NCBI RefSeq assembly: GCF_022179065.1 | Contig: NZ_BPQD01000020.1 | Location: forward strand, 1-64,000 | Origin: Methylobacterium adhaesivum | GTDB lineage: Bacteria > Pseudomonadota > Alphaproteobacteria > Rhizobiales > Beijerinckiaceae | Length of the DNA stretch: 64,000 nt | Direction of reading: 5' to 3' | Part shown: positions 42,526 through 50,974 of the stretch, one piece after another | How positions within the stretch are numbered: position 1 is the first letter of the stretch | How the letters are laid out: each line of letters begins with the position of its first letter | Notes under the pieces: model-generated | What the model was told of the DNA's origin: nothing | What the model saw: the letters and a program-made list of their open reading frames with translations, nothing else | The model's database searches: none | Position numbers and translations under genes: made by a program

Positions 42526-43403
42526 CGAGCGAGCTCGGGACCCGACGTCGGCCCGGGTGGGAGGCGTTTGTCCCGCCAGACCCGGATGTAATCGACCTTC
42601 ATGACGGCGGGCGAGACGAGATCCTTGATCGGCCATCCTCCACCGAGGGCGAGGTTGAAGAGGATGTACATCGGCTGATGATATTCCGGCTGGGTCGGCG
42701 TGTCCCAGATCTCCTCACGATTGAGATAGAACCGGGTCCGATCGGGCGTGATGAGAACGCCGAAGGTGTTGAATTTCGACGTGAAGAACCCCGGCTCGAT
42801 GTCGGTGATATGCTGCAGGTTCAAGCGGTCCTTGCCATTCTCCCAAATATGCTGAACGGTATGAAAGCCTTTTGGAAAGGCGCCGTAATACTCGAAGACG
42901 TCGATTTCGACCGAAAACTTGCTCTTATCCTTGCCGATGAGCCAGAAGGCCGGCCAGACCCCGGGCCCGTCTGGAAGCTGGGTCCGGATTTCGAAATAGC
43001 CGTACTGCTGCGAGAAGCCCGTCTGCTTGGGGCCGTCCTTGTCGACCGAGCACAACAGGCCTGACTGCCAGCGGCCATCGGCGCCTTTGCGGGCCGTGAT
43101 CGTCAAGCCGTCCGGGCCGGCCGCGAACGGACCGAGGGGACCGGGATCGGCGAAGCGGGCATCGCCGAAATCTCCATTCCAGGGTGTGTGCGCGGTCCAG
43201 CGCGTGCCGGGGCCGTTGGGCGAGACATCGAGATAGCGGAAATCGTCCTCGAACGTGACAATGAACTCGCTTAGGTCGAGGGAGGCCGCGCGCGCGCCCC
43301 AAACGCCGCAGATCCAGAACAGGCCGATCGCGAAGACCTGCACGAGGGTGTGGCCTGGAAACCGGGAAACAGTCATGCGGGACCTCCCTGTGGCATCCGT
43401 CAT
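42522..43403 (-). CDS. secreted GH16 family glycanase (ExoK-like)
   Basis: The product is 293 residues. A signal peptide (TLVQVFAIGLFWICGVWGARA) leads into a GH16 jelly roll with FEDDFRYLDVSPNGPGTRW, GYFEIRTQLPDGPGVWPAFW and the catalytic motif EIDVFE (residues 166-171). YHQPMYILFNLALGGGW and KVDYIRVWR close the fold. It resembles rhizobial ExoK, which cuts nascent EPS. It overlaps the ExoF-like gene (ATGA) and the flippase gene (GTGA), so it is made with the export machinery. It differs from the RTX-type GH16 at 36.8-39.0 kb in using the Sec route. Confidence 0.92.
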   Translation of the reverse strand: MTDATGRSRMTVSRFPGHTLVQVFAIGLFWICGVWGARAASLDLSEFIVTFEDDFRYLDVSPNGPGTRWTAHTPWNGDFGDARFADPGPLGPFAAGPDGLTITARKGADGRWQSGLLCSVDKDGPKQTGFSQQYGYFEIRTQLPDGPGVWPAFWLIGKDKSKFSVEIDVFEYYGAFPKGFHTVQHIWENGKDRLNLQHITDIEPGFFTSKFNTFGVLITPDRTRFYLNREEIWDTPTQPEYHQPMYILFNLALGGGWPIKDLVSPAVMKVDYIRVWRDKRLPPGPTSGPELAR

Positions 43404-44686
43404 GGACTCTCCGCGGCAGCCTGAGCGTTTCCGGCCGCCGGAGCCGCGACCCGGCGCGGCACGGTGATCCGCACCACGTCACCGGGTTCGACGGTATCGC
43501 CCTCGGTGACGGTACGGGTCCTGGCCTCCCCGCCGGAACGCCGGGTCAGCGTGTAGACCGGCTGTTCGCCGCCACCGAGATCGGTGATGGACATGGGCGA
43601 ACGGACCTCGGCCTGGTAGATCAGCGTCGTCGCCGTCTCGATCCGTTCCTGCAAAGCCGCGAGCTTGGCGCGCACCTCGCCCGCCTCGGTCAAGGCTTCG
43701 TTGCGACGCTTCGCCTGAAGATCGAGGCTTTCGCGTTCGATCCTCGACAGGTCCTGCTGGGCACGCAGACGCCCGACCTGGATGTCGATGCGGTTGCTCT
43801 CATAGGCCGCCACGCTCTGCTCCACGGCGAACTGGCGAGGCGCCACAGCAAGCCCCTTGGTGACGAGGCCTGTGACTTGGGTCAGTTCCTTGCGGATAAG
43901 GTCGATCTGCCGGGACAGCGCTTCGTCCTTGGCGTCGAGGGAGGTCAATTCCTGGGTCAGGAGCGTCCGAGCCTTGGCGAGGGCGCCGACCTGTGCTTTG
44001 AGAGCGCTGCGACGCGCGTCGAACAGCAGCGTCTCCTCTCGAATGGCGCGGGATGCATCGAGGCCGGTGGCCGATGTCCGTGCCTCGGCGGGGTAGGTGA
44101 CGGTGTCCGCCTCGGCGATCTCGGCCGCGAGGCGCGCCTGCCGGATCAACAGTCCCTGCCGGTCCGCCGCGAGCATGCGCAGGTCGCCGCGTTGGGTGAG
44201 GGCATCTCGCTCGAAGCCGAGCAGGGCGCCGTCGCGGGGGCGCATGAGGCCGCCCGCGATGCTGGCGGCCTGCAAGACCGTGAGGCCGGGGCGGTACTCG
44301 TACTCCCCCGGCTTATCGACGGCCCCGGTGATGTAGAACGGCCTATACTTCACCACCTGCACGGCGGCCGAGGGAAGTTGGGCCAACCCCACCTTGGCCT
44401 GGACGCGGGCGGCAAGTGCCTGTGCGAGGTCCCCCGTCGTGCCGCCCCCGGCCTGGACTTCCCCGAGGAGGGGCAGGGACAGGTTGCCGGCGGCATCCAC
44501 CACGAACTCACCGTCGAACGCCCCCCATTGGTGGGCTTCGCCCGTTCCGGTGCGCAGATCGTGGACGCGGATCTCCAGCTTGTCCTGGGGCCCGAGACGG
44601 TACGAACCGGCTTGCGCCGTCCCGCTGAGGAGGGCGGCGGCGGCGATTAGGGACGACAGTGTAGCGGCGAAGCCAAGACGCGGCAT
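43400..44686 (-). CDS. polysaccharide export protein, ExoF/Wza-like with long coiled coil
   Basis: The product is 428 residues. A signal peptide (LSSLIAAAALLSGTAQA) is followed by a polysaccharide-export domain (SYRLGPQDKLEIRVHDL ... FVVDAAGNLSLPLLGEVQAG) and an SLBB-type domain (RPFYITGAVDKPGEYEYRPG). A long alpha-helical stretch (about residues 160-350) precedes a C-terminal beta part (EGDTVEPGDVVRITVPRR). This layout is like rhizobial ExoF, an outer-membrane/periplasmic EPS export component. The ATG at 44686 has AAGGA 7 bases upstream; an ATG at 44707 is less well placed. Its stop overlaps the GH16 start. Confidence 0.9.
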   Translation of the reverse strand: MPRLGFAATLSSLIAAAALLSGTAQAGSYRLGPQDKLEIRVHDLRTGTGEAHQWGAFDGEFVVDAAGNLSLPLLGEVQAGGGTTGDLAQALAARVQAKVGLAQLPSAAVQVVKYRPFYITGAVDKPGEYEYRPGLTVLQAASIAGGLMRPRDGALLGFERDALTQRGDLRMLAADRQGLLIRQARLAAEIAEADTVTYPAEARTSATGLDASRAIREETLLFDARRSALKAQVGALAKARTLLTQELTSLDAKDEALSRQIDLIRKELTQVTGLVTKGLAVAPRQFAVEQSVAAYESNRIDIQVGRLRAQQDLSRIERESLDLQAKRRNEALTEAGEVRAKLAALQERIETATTLIYQAEVRSPMSITDLGGGEQPVYTLTRRSGGEARTRTVTEGDTVEPGDVVRITVPRRVAAPAAGNAQAAAESP

Positions 44687-44942
44687 GGTGTTATCCTTGT
44701 CTTCCATCGGCGAGACTGGCGGCGGAGCGGCTTGGCCGCATCGGGCGGCGAGAAAGCATTCAGACGCATGCCTGTTGGCAGGCCGACGCTTTCCAGCGTC
44801 GAGGTTTCGGCTTTCCAAAAACTTCGAGGAAAGATCGGTGCCCGCCATGATATGATCCGGTTGAATACTTTCGGATTGGCAGCTCTTTCGCGGCCGTTTC
44901 ACACCCTTACTGCGGGCGGACGGCGAGTTTCTTGAAGCGGAA

Positions 44943-45950
44943 TCAAACGGAGGCTCGCGCCTCCATGGCGTCGATGCGTGCGCGGACGCCGGGCGCGCCC
45001 CAGATCCGCGATTCTCGAAACTGCTTGACGCGTTGCTGCACAACGTATCGGCAATACCGGGCCGCGCGCAGGGGACGCATGGTTCGTGCAAGATCGGGAT
45101 GCCTTGCTGCAAGCGGCGCGTAGGGAGCATGCCAGGCCCCCCCCCAGGGGCGGAACGGCCCCTGCCATGGACGAGGATTGGACATGAAGTGATACAGGCG
45201 GGGGCGGATCGTCTGCTCGGCACCGAAATTGAGAAAGAAAGGCGGGAAATTCCACCGGAAGGACACCGGGTCGCGCCGGTCGCCAACCACGAGATTGAGG
45301 GCGTCCTGATCTCGGAACGCGAAGCCGTCTCCCTTGCGCCGACAGAGGTCGAGGCATTCGCGGCTCACGGCGTCCCAGTCTGACAGGCCGAACCGCATGA
45401 CCCCGGAGTTGAAGTACCGCTCCTGCGCATCGTCCGGGATGCCGACCTGCCGGAAATAGGCGCGTCGCGCCGGCCAGGGACCGTCGGCGCTCGCGATCAT
45501 CACCGCCATCGGGTCCGGAGCGGCGAGGACGCGACCCTCCGCAAGGGGATACGTGAGGAGCGGCTCCAGGGAGCCGATGATCTGGGTGTCACCGTCGATG
45601 TAGAGCAGATCCGTGTATTCTCCGCCCAGGAGCGGGAACAGGAAGAAGCGCGCACAGATCATCGGATTGCCGTCGAGGACGGACCGCGGCAGCAGCCGAA
45701 AACGCACCCCTTCCGCGGCGCACAGTTCCATCGCGGCGCGCGTCGCGCCACTCGGCGATCCAAAGCAAAGGATCACGACGTCCGCGATCCCGGTCGGAAG
45801 GTCTCGCCGGAGCTGGAACGCGCTCAGGAGCGTGGGCAGCAGGTAGCCTTCGTCGATGGTATAGCAGCAGGCACGCACCGGCCTGCGACCAGCCGAGACG
45901 CTGTCGTTGCTGGACGAAGGATCCGGATAGGGCGCGTTGTCCAGCGTCAT
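44943..45950 (-). CDS. glycosyltransferase family 8-like protein
   Basis: The product is 335 residues. It shows the GT8 plan: RACCYTIDEGYLLPTLLSAF, the DxD motif in YTDLLYIDGDTQIIGSLEPL, RYFNSGVMRFGLSDWD, then FRDQDALNLVVGD and a late HFMSNPRPWQGP. GT8 enzymes transfer hexoses with retention, using UDP-sugars and Mn2+. The ATG at 45950 starts close to the domain; a longer frame to 46055 adds a less convincing N-terminus. It is first of the minus-strand EPS genes and diverges from the gene at 46179. Confidence 0.85.
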   Translation of the reverse strand: MTLDNAPYPDPSSSNDSVSAGRRPVRACCYTIDEGYLLPTLLSAFQLRRDLPTGIADVVILCFGSPSGATRAAMELCAAEGVRFRLLPRSVLDGNPMICARFFLFPLLGGEYTDLLYIDGDTQIIGSLEPLLTYPLAEGRVLAAPDPMAVMIASADGPWPARRAYFRQVGIPDDAQERYFNSGVMRFGLSDWDAVSRECLDLCRRKGDGFAFRDQDALNLVVGDRRDPVSFRWNFPPFFLNFGAEQTIRPRLYHFMSNPRPWQGPFRPWGGAWHAPYAPLAARHPDLARTMRPLRAARYCRYVVQQRVKQFRESRIWGAPGVRARIDAMEARASV

Positions 45951-46055
45951 ACCACCATTGAATTCTATCTGCGCAGCAGCCTCCGCACAGGCCAAGATCA
46001 ACAAGATTCTTGCGCGTCTGTACATTTCGATGATGGCGCTGTACATGCATAGCAA

Positions 46056-46178
46056 TAGGGAAATATATTAATTCGATTATTAATTTACACGAGATGCTAT
46101 CTTATTGACCGCTATTGAGCGAATGCTAAGATCTGTAGCGTTATTCTCGGGCCGCGGCTCTGTTCGAGGCGCCGCAGA
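46056..46178. promoter_or_regulatory. AT-rich divergent promoter region
   Basis: This 123-base gap between two divergent EPS genes is far richer in A+T than its surroundings (for example ggaaatatattaattcgatt near 46060-46080). It probably holds promoters for both directions. I cannot assign specific -35/-10 boxes. Confidence 0.4.
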
Positions 46179-47363
46179 ATGATTGCATCTGTCACGACGA
46201 CGGCAATCTGCTCTGGGAGTTCAGCGATCCGCGACCTCATCTCGACCCTCATGGTGCTCGATCGTGCCGAGGATGCGTCGGTGTTTCCTCAGGTCGGGCT
46301 CGATTCATCGACCCGCGCCTTTCAAGACGTGTATTGGCGTTGCATTGTCTGCTTTTTCGCGAGTTCGAGGCGCCAGAACCCGGACGCACGGCATGTTCTC
46401 TTCACCACCGTGACACGCCTTCCCGTCCTCGACGGATTCGATCTTGCGGGCCTTTTTGCTGAACTCAATGTCGAGGTCGTCGTACTGCCGATCACGCACC
46501 GCCTCGGCGCCGAGCGGGTCAAGACCTGGAACAACGTCTTCTACGTTCTCGACGTCATCGCCTATCTGCACAGGACGGGCGGGTTCGACCGGGCGGTGGT
46601 GATGGATTCGGACTGCCTGTGGGTGCGGCCGGCCGACGGCCTGATGGCCGACATCGGCCGTCACGGCGTACTCTCCATGTCGATTCCCTATGCGTACGAC
46701 GAGAAACTGAATGGCGCCTCGCGACGTGACATGGTGCCGGCGGCCCGGCTCCTCGCAGACCGGGACTTCGACTTCGTGCCGAACTTCTCCGGCGGCGAAC
46801 TCTTCGCAGCGACGCGGGACCGCCTCGCCGACATCCATCGGGTTGCCGCCGACCTATGGGACCGGCTCATCGCGGCGCCACCTGGCGAGGTCCTGGTCTT
46901 CACGGAGGAGCACCTGCTCAGCCTCGCCTACGCGATCCTCAACATGCCGACCGGGACGGGCGACCCGCATATCCGCCGGATGTGGACGGCGCTGCGACTC
47001 AACAACGTCACGGCGGAGGATATCGATAGCGGGCGGTGCGTCTGGCATCTGCCCATGGAGAAGAAGACCGGCTTCGTGGACCTGTATGCCTTAGTCCGGG
47101 ATCGGGATTCGTGGTTCTGGTCGGTTCCGCCCGAGGATCTGCGGTTGCGCCTCGCCAGGGTCATGGGAATTCCCCGACGCTCGCCGCGCCAATGGATCAA
47201 GCAGGTTGGAAGTCGGCTGCAGTTCATCGCATCGCAACGGCTGTCGCGTCGTCCGAGCGTTAAAAGACAAGTCCCTCTGGTCAGGGCTCCTTTGGCGACG
47301 AGACCGTCACCGATGGAGGAGGTCCCTCGGACCGGGGTCGTGCCACCCGTGAGTGACCGGTGA
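46179..47363 (+). CDS. putative glycosyltransferase (GT-A-like, family not recognised)
   Basis: The product is 394 residues, soluble. The region FDRAVVMDSDCLWVRPADGL has a DSD triad after a hydrophobic strand, the arrangement of nucleotide-sugar binding GT-A enzymes. ERVKTWNNVFYVLDVIAYLH upstream and FVPNFSGGELFAATRDRLAD downstream also resemble GT8-type acceptor regions. WHLPMEKKTGFVDLYALVRD is a conserved-looking motif of unknown role. The basic C-terminal tail is low complexity. It precedes the GMC-SDR fusion gene by 16 bases and is probably co-transcribed. Confidence 0.6.
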   Translation: MIASVTTTAICSGSSAIRDLISTLMVLDRAEDASVFPQVGLDSSTRAFQDVYWRCIVCFFASSRRQNPDARHVLFTTVTRLPVLDGFDLAGLFAELNVEVVVLPITHRLGAERVKTWNNVFYVLDVIAYLHRTGGFDRAVVMDSDCLWVRPADGLMADIGRHGVLSMSIPYAYDEKLNGASRRDMVPAARLLADRDFDFVPNFSGGELFAATRDRLADIHRVAADLWDRLIAAPPGEVLVFTEEHLLSLAYAILNMPTGTGDPHIRRMWTALRLNNVTAEDIDSGRCVWHLPMEKKTGFVDLYALVRDRDSWFWSVPPEDLRLRLARVMGIPRRSPRQWIKQVGSRLQFIASQRLSRRPSVKRQVPLVRAPLATRPSPMEEVPRTGVVPPVSDR

Positions 47364-47378
47364 ATGGGTGACCGGTGA
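47353..47378. repeat. short tandem repeat at a gene junction
   Basis: The 11-mer GTGACCGGTGA occurs at 47353-47363 and again at 47368-47378. The first copy contains the TGA stop of the putative glycosyltransferase gene; both copies offer in-frame GTG starts for the next gene. It looks like a small duplication at the gene boundary. Confidence 0.7.
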
Positions 47379-47379
47379 C

Positions 47380-50064
47380 ATGCCGATGCTGGATTTGCAC
47401 AATGGCGACGCCCCTTCGGTTCCCGCCGATTGCGACGTCTGCCTCGTCGGCTCGGGTCCGGCGGGCAGCACCCTCGCGCGCGAGTTGTCCGGAACGCGCC
47501 TGAGGGTCGTGCTCCTCGAGAGCGGCACCACGGCACGTAGCGAGGCCGCAGATGCCCTGAACGCCGTCGAGAATATCGGCTATCCGCGCACGCCCGACCA
47601 ATGGGCGGTGCGCAACCGCATCCTCGGTGGGAGTTCTCATACCTGGGGTGGCCGTTGCGCCCCCTTCGACGCCGAGGATCTGGAGAAACGATCCTGGGTT
47701 CCGGGTTCGGGCTGGCCCATGTCGATCGCGGACCTCGACGTCTACCTCGACCGCAGCGCCGCCCATCTCGGCCTCGCCGCGGGACGCTGGCCGAGCGATG
47801 CACGGTTCTGGGCCGCATCACGGCGCGAGGTGCCGGGGCCGATGCCGGATGCGCGTCTGCTCCAGCCGGCCCTCTGGCAGTACAGTCGCGACACGGCCGA
47901 GACATATCTCTATGAATACATGCGTTTCGGGCGCCATCTGACGGATCAGGTCGGTGTCAACATCACGGTGATCACCGGTGCGACGGTTCTACGGGTCGAC
48001 CCGGTTCCGTCAGGCCGGGCGGTACGGTCGGTCGTCTTCGCCGGACCGGACGGACAGCGAAGGACGCTTCGTGCCCGGACCGTCGTCCTGTGTTCGGGAG
48101 GCATCGAGAATCCCAGGCTCCTGCTCACGTCGAACGCGATCGTGCCGGGCGGCCTCGGCAACGATCGCGACCTCGTCGGACGCTATTTCATGGATCACCT
48201 GCGCGGCTCGGTCGCCACGTTCAGCATCGCCGATGCCGCGCGGCTTCAGAGGCGACTGGGACGCTACAACGTCCGCGGCCACCTGTTCCGTGCTGGCCTG
48301 CGCCTCAGCCCGGAGCTTCAGCGATCCGAAGGCTTGCTCAATGCGGCCGTCTGGCTCGGCGAGGATGTCGCGGCGGACGATCCCTGGAATGCCCTGCGCC
48401 GCCTCCGTGGAGGAGAACCGCGATCGATGGCCGATCTGGGCATCGTCGCAACCCATGCCAGGCTCGTCGTCCGTGGTCTCGCGGATTACTTCGTCGCGCG
48501 CAACGGCGTGCCGCGCAGATACGCGGCCCTGACCCTCGACGGCATGTGCGAGCAGAGGCCCGATCGCGACAGTCGTGTCGGCCTGTCGGAGCGGGAGGAC
48601 CGTTTCGGTGTCCGGCTGCCGCAGATCGATTGGCGCGTCCACCCGGATGAATCGCGTTCCCTGCGCCGGCTGGCTCGGCTCGTCGCGGACGAATCCGCCC
48701 GCATGGCGCTTCCGGCTCCCATCCTCGCCGATTGGGTCCGCGAGGGAGGCGACATGCCGGCGACGTTCAGGGATGTGGCCCATCCGACCGGAACCACCCG
48801 CATGGCGGAATCCCCCACGAACGGCGTGGTGGACGCGAATTGCCGCGTCCACAGCATCGAGGGTCTGTATGTGGCCGGCAGTTCGGTGTTTCCGACGGCG
48901 AGCCACTGCAACCCGACACAGATGATCGTCGCCCTCGCGATTCGGCTCGCCGATCATCTGAAAGGCGAGGCCGAGCGACGGAGCGACACCCCAGTGCTGA
49001 CGGACTCGCGGTTATCGCCGGCACGCGCCACCGCGCCCCGCGTCCTGGTCACGGGAGCGACGGGGCGGATCGGGCGTGTGGTCGTCGCCGATCTGATCGA
49101 ACGCGGCTACCGAGTCCGTGCGACGACCTCGAAGGTCCCGCCCGGCTCGCGGACCGAGGACGACACCATCGCGTGGCGGCGCTTCGACCTGCAGGAGGCC
49201 GGCGATTACGATGACCTCGTGAAAGATTGCCAGGCGGTTCTGCATATCGCTGCGGAGATGGCCGAACCAACGCGCATGGAGATGGCGAACGTCACGGCCA
49301 CCGGTCTCCTCGCCGCTGCAGCCGAAAGGGCCGGCGTGACGGCATTCTGTTACACGAGTTCCGTCGCGGTCTACGGCAGCGGTGTCGAGCGGACGGCCGC
49401 CGAGGACTCACCGGTACTGACCGCCGATCGGGACGTGCCCACCGAATACTGGGCCGTCGATCAGACACGGGCCTACGGACGGACCAAGCTCGGAGGCGAA
49501 GGCGCCTTGCGACGGGCAGCCCGGTCCGTCCGCTACGTCGTACTGCGCCCGGCGGTCGTCGTCAGCGTCGCCCAGATCATCGAGATCCGGGAATGGAGCC
49601 GGGTCAAACGGGCCTTGACGGCGCATCGGCACGCGCACCACGTCTATGTCGGCGATGTCTCCGATGCGATCATCTGGTCGATGGCGCGGGCCCTCGCGGG
49701 TGCCGGCGCCCCCGGCAGCGTGGAGACCTTCAACCTCTCCGAGGACGATTTCGGCGAGCCGACCCACGCCGATTTCCTGCGAAAAGCCTTCGCGGCGAGC
49801 GGTGACCGGCGTTTCCGGGTCCCGGCGGTGCCGTGGATCGTCGACTGGCTGCGCGACTTCCTGCGGTTCCGGCGCTCTCCGCTTCGTCATCCCGGCTGGC
49901 GGATGCGCTTTCCCAACGAGCGCCTGCTCGCGGCGGGATATCGGTTTCGCTTCGGTATGGCCCACGCGCATGCGGCCGCCCTCGCGGCGCTCCGTGACGA
50001 GGCGACGTTGCATCGGCCAGCGCGCGCGGAGCCCTTTGCGTCAAAACCCAGCACTGTCGAGTAA
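47380..50064 (+). CDS. fusion of a GMC-type oxidoreductase and an extended SDR (NAD-dependent epimerase/dehydratase)
   Basis: The product is 894 residues. Residues 15-535 form a GMC flavoprotein: FAD-binding CDVCLVGSGPAGSTLARELS, ILGGSSHTWGGRCAPFD, VVLCSGGIENPRLLL, and the C-terminal FAD segment HPTGTTRMAE with ASHCNPTQMIVALAIRLAD. After a short Pro/Ala linker, an extended SDR starts near 553 with RVLVTGATGRIGRVVVADLI (NAD-binding GxxGxxG). It has the active-site YGRTK (about 698-702) and runs to about 880. GMC enzymes oxidise alcohols of sugars or sterols, and extended SDRs epimerise or dehydrate nucleotide sugars. One chain may oxidise and then rearrange an EPS sugar. In-frame GTGs at 47353 and 47368 are alternative starts. 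Confidence 0.88.
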   Translation: MPMLDLHNGDAPSVPADCDVCLVGSGPAGSTLARELSGTRLRVVLLESGTTARSEAADALNAVENIGYPRTPDQWAVRNRILGGSSHTWGGRCAPFDAEDLEKRSWVPGSGWPMSIADLDVYLDRSAAHLGLAAGRWPSDARFWAASRREVPGPMPDARLLQPALWQYSRDTAETYLYEYMRFGRHLTDQVGVNITVITGATVLRVDPVPSGRAVRSVVFAGPDGQRRTLRARTVVLCSGGIENPRLLLTSNAIVPGGLGNDRDLVGRYFMDHLRGSVATFSIADAARLQRRLGRYNVRGHLFRAGLRLSPELQRSEGLLNAAVWLGEDVAADDPWNALRRLRGGEPRSMADLGIVATHARLVVRGLADYFVARNGVPRRYAALTLDGMCEQRPDRDSRVGLSEREDRFGVRLPQIDWRVHPDESRSLRRLARLVADESARMALPAPILADWVREGGDMPATFRDVAHPTGTTRMAESPTNGVVDANCRVHSIEGLYVAGSSVFPTASHCNPTQMIVALAIRLADHLKGEAERRSDTPVLTDSRLSPARATAPRVLVTGATGRIGRVVVADLIERGYRVRATTSKVPPGSRTEDDTIAWRRFDLQEAGDYDDLVKDCQAVLHIAAEMAEPTRMEMANVTATGLLAAAAERAGVTAFCYTSSVAVYGSGVERTAAEDSPVLTADRDVPTEYWAVDQTRAYGRTKLGGEGALRRAARSVRYVVLRPAVVVSVAQIIEIREWSRVKRALTAHRHAHHVYVGDVSDAIIWSMARALAGAGAPGSVETFNLSEDDFGEPTHADFLRKAFAASGDRRFRVPAVPWIVDWLRDFLRFRRSPLRHPGWRMRFPNERLLAAGYRFRFGMAHAHAAALAALRDEATLHRPARAEPFASKPSTVE

Positions 50065-50790
50065 GGCCGGAGCCTCAAGACAGTCCACACCTAGGGCGTC
50101 CAATTCCATCCGGATCACGTTGGCGACGTCCGTTCGTCCGGGCAGGCGCAGGATATCGATGTGGCTGTCGGGGACCACCACCTGGCGGATCAGCGGGCAC
50201 AGCCGCATCCATCCCTCGGACACGGCCGGCGCCAGCTGCGCGGACACGATATGGAGCACTGGGGCGGCGATCGGCTGAGGCACCCACCTGCGTCGGGCGT
50301 GTACGCGGAGGTCGTAGAGAATCCGTCGCGTCAGTTTCCTGCGCAGCCGGCTCGGCAGCAGAAAGCCGACCAAGGACAGGGCGATGCGGACGGGACGCAC
50401 GGCGTACAGGCCGGACGGGACCGGTTCGCCGGCGAGGTCTTGAGCGGGCTCGTTGCCATGGAGCCGGAAAGCGGTGTTCGGCAGGGCGGGATCGACGAGG
50501 ATCAGCCGCGTTATCCTGCCACCCCGCGCGATCAGCCGGTGGGCGACCTCGAAGGCCAGATTGCCACCATAGCTGTAGCCGACGAGAAGCATGGGCTCGG
50601 GCGCGGCGGCGGCCGTGATCCGGGAGGCGATTCTGTCCGCCGCGGTCGAGAGATCCATCAGCTCGACGGACGGGGCGATGATGCCAGGATAGCGGACGGT
50701 CTCGGTCTCGTCGTGCGGAAATGCCAGAGCCATGGTGTCCGCGAAGAGGCGGTCCTCGCCGGTAATGCCGGGGAACAGCAGCACACGCAT
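50041..50790 (-). CDS. alpha/beta hydrolase, thioesterase-domain type
   Basis: The product is 249 residues. MRVLLFPGITGEDRLFADTM, a nucleophile elbow GYSYGG (in LLVGYSYGGNLAFEVAHRL) and LVDPALPNTAF match thioesterase domains associated with acyl or peptide synthases. The catalytic His is probably in VVVPDSHIDILR. It may release or transfer acyl groups that decorate the EPS, or edit acyl carriers. The ATG at 50790 is chosen because it starts the fold; the frame is open to 50958. Its 3' end overlaps the end of the GMC-SDR gene by 24 bases, so the two genes converge. Confidence 0.78.
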   Translation of the reverse strand: MRVLLFPGITGEDRLFADTMALAFPHDETETVRYPGIIAPSVELMDLSTAADRIASRITAAAAPEPMLLVGYSYGGNLAFEVAHRLIARGGRITRLILVDPALPNTAFRLHGNEPAQDLAGEPVPSGLYAVRPVRIALSLVGFLLPSRLRRKLTRRILYDLRVHARRRWVPQPIAAPVLHIVSAQLAPAVSEGWMRLCPLIRQVVVPDSHIDILRLPGRTDVANVIRMELDALGVDCLEAPALLDSAGF

Positions 50791-50974
50791 TGGACGCACG
50801 ATCGTACCCCCTCGGTCTCGGCCGTCTGTGAGCACGGCCCCTGACTCGATTCTCTGGATCAGCGTCTCCGCCGGATGGCACGGTGACGGTGGAGCTTCGG
50901 CCGATGCTGCCTTGGAACGAACCCGGCCGGACGTTCGGACAAGCCGGCACTTCACCACCGAGGATGCGGGATCG

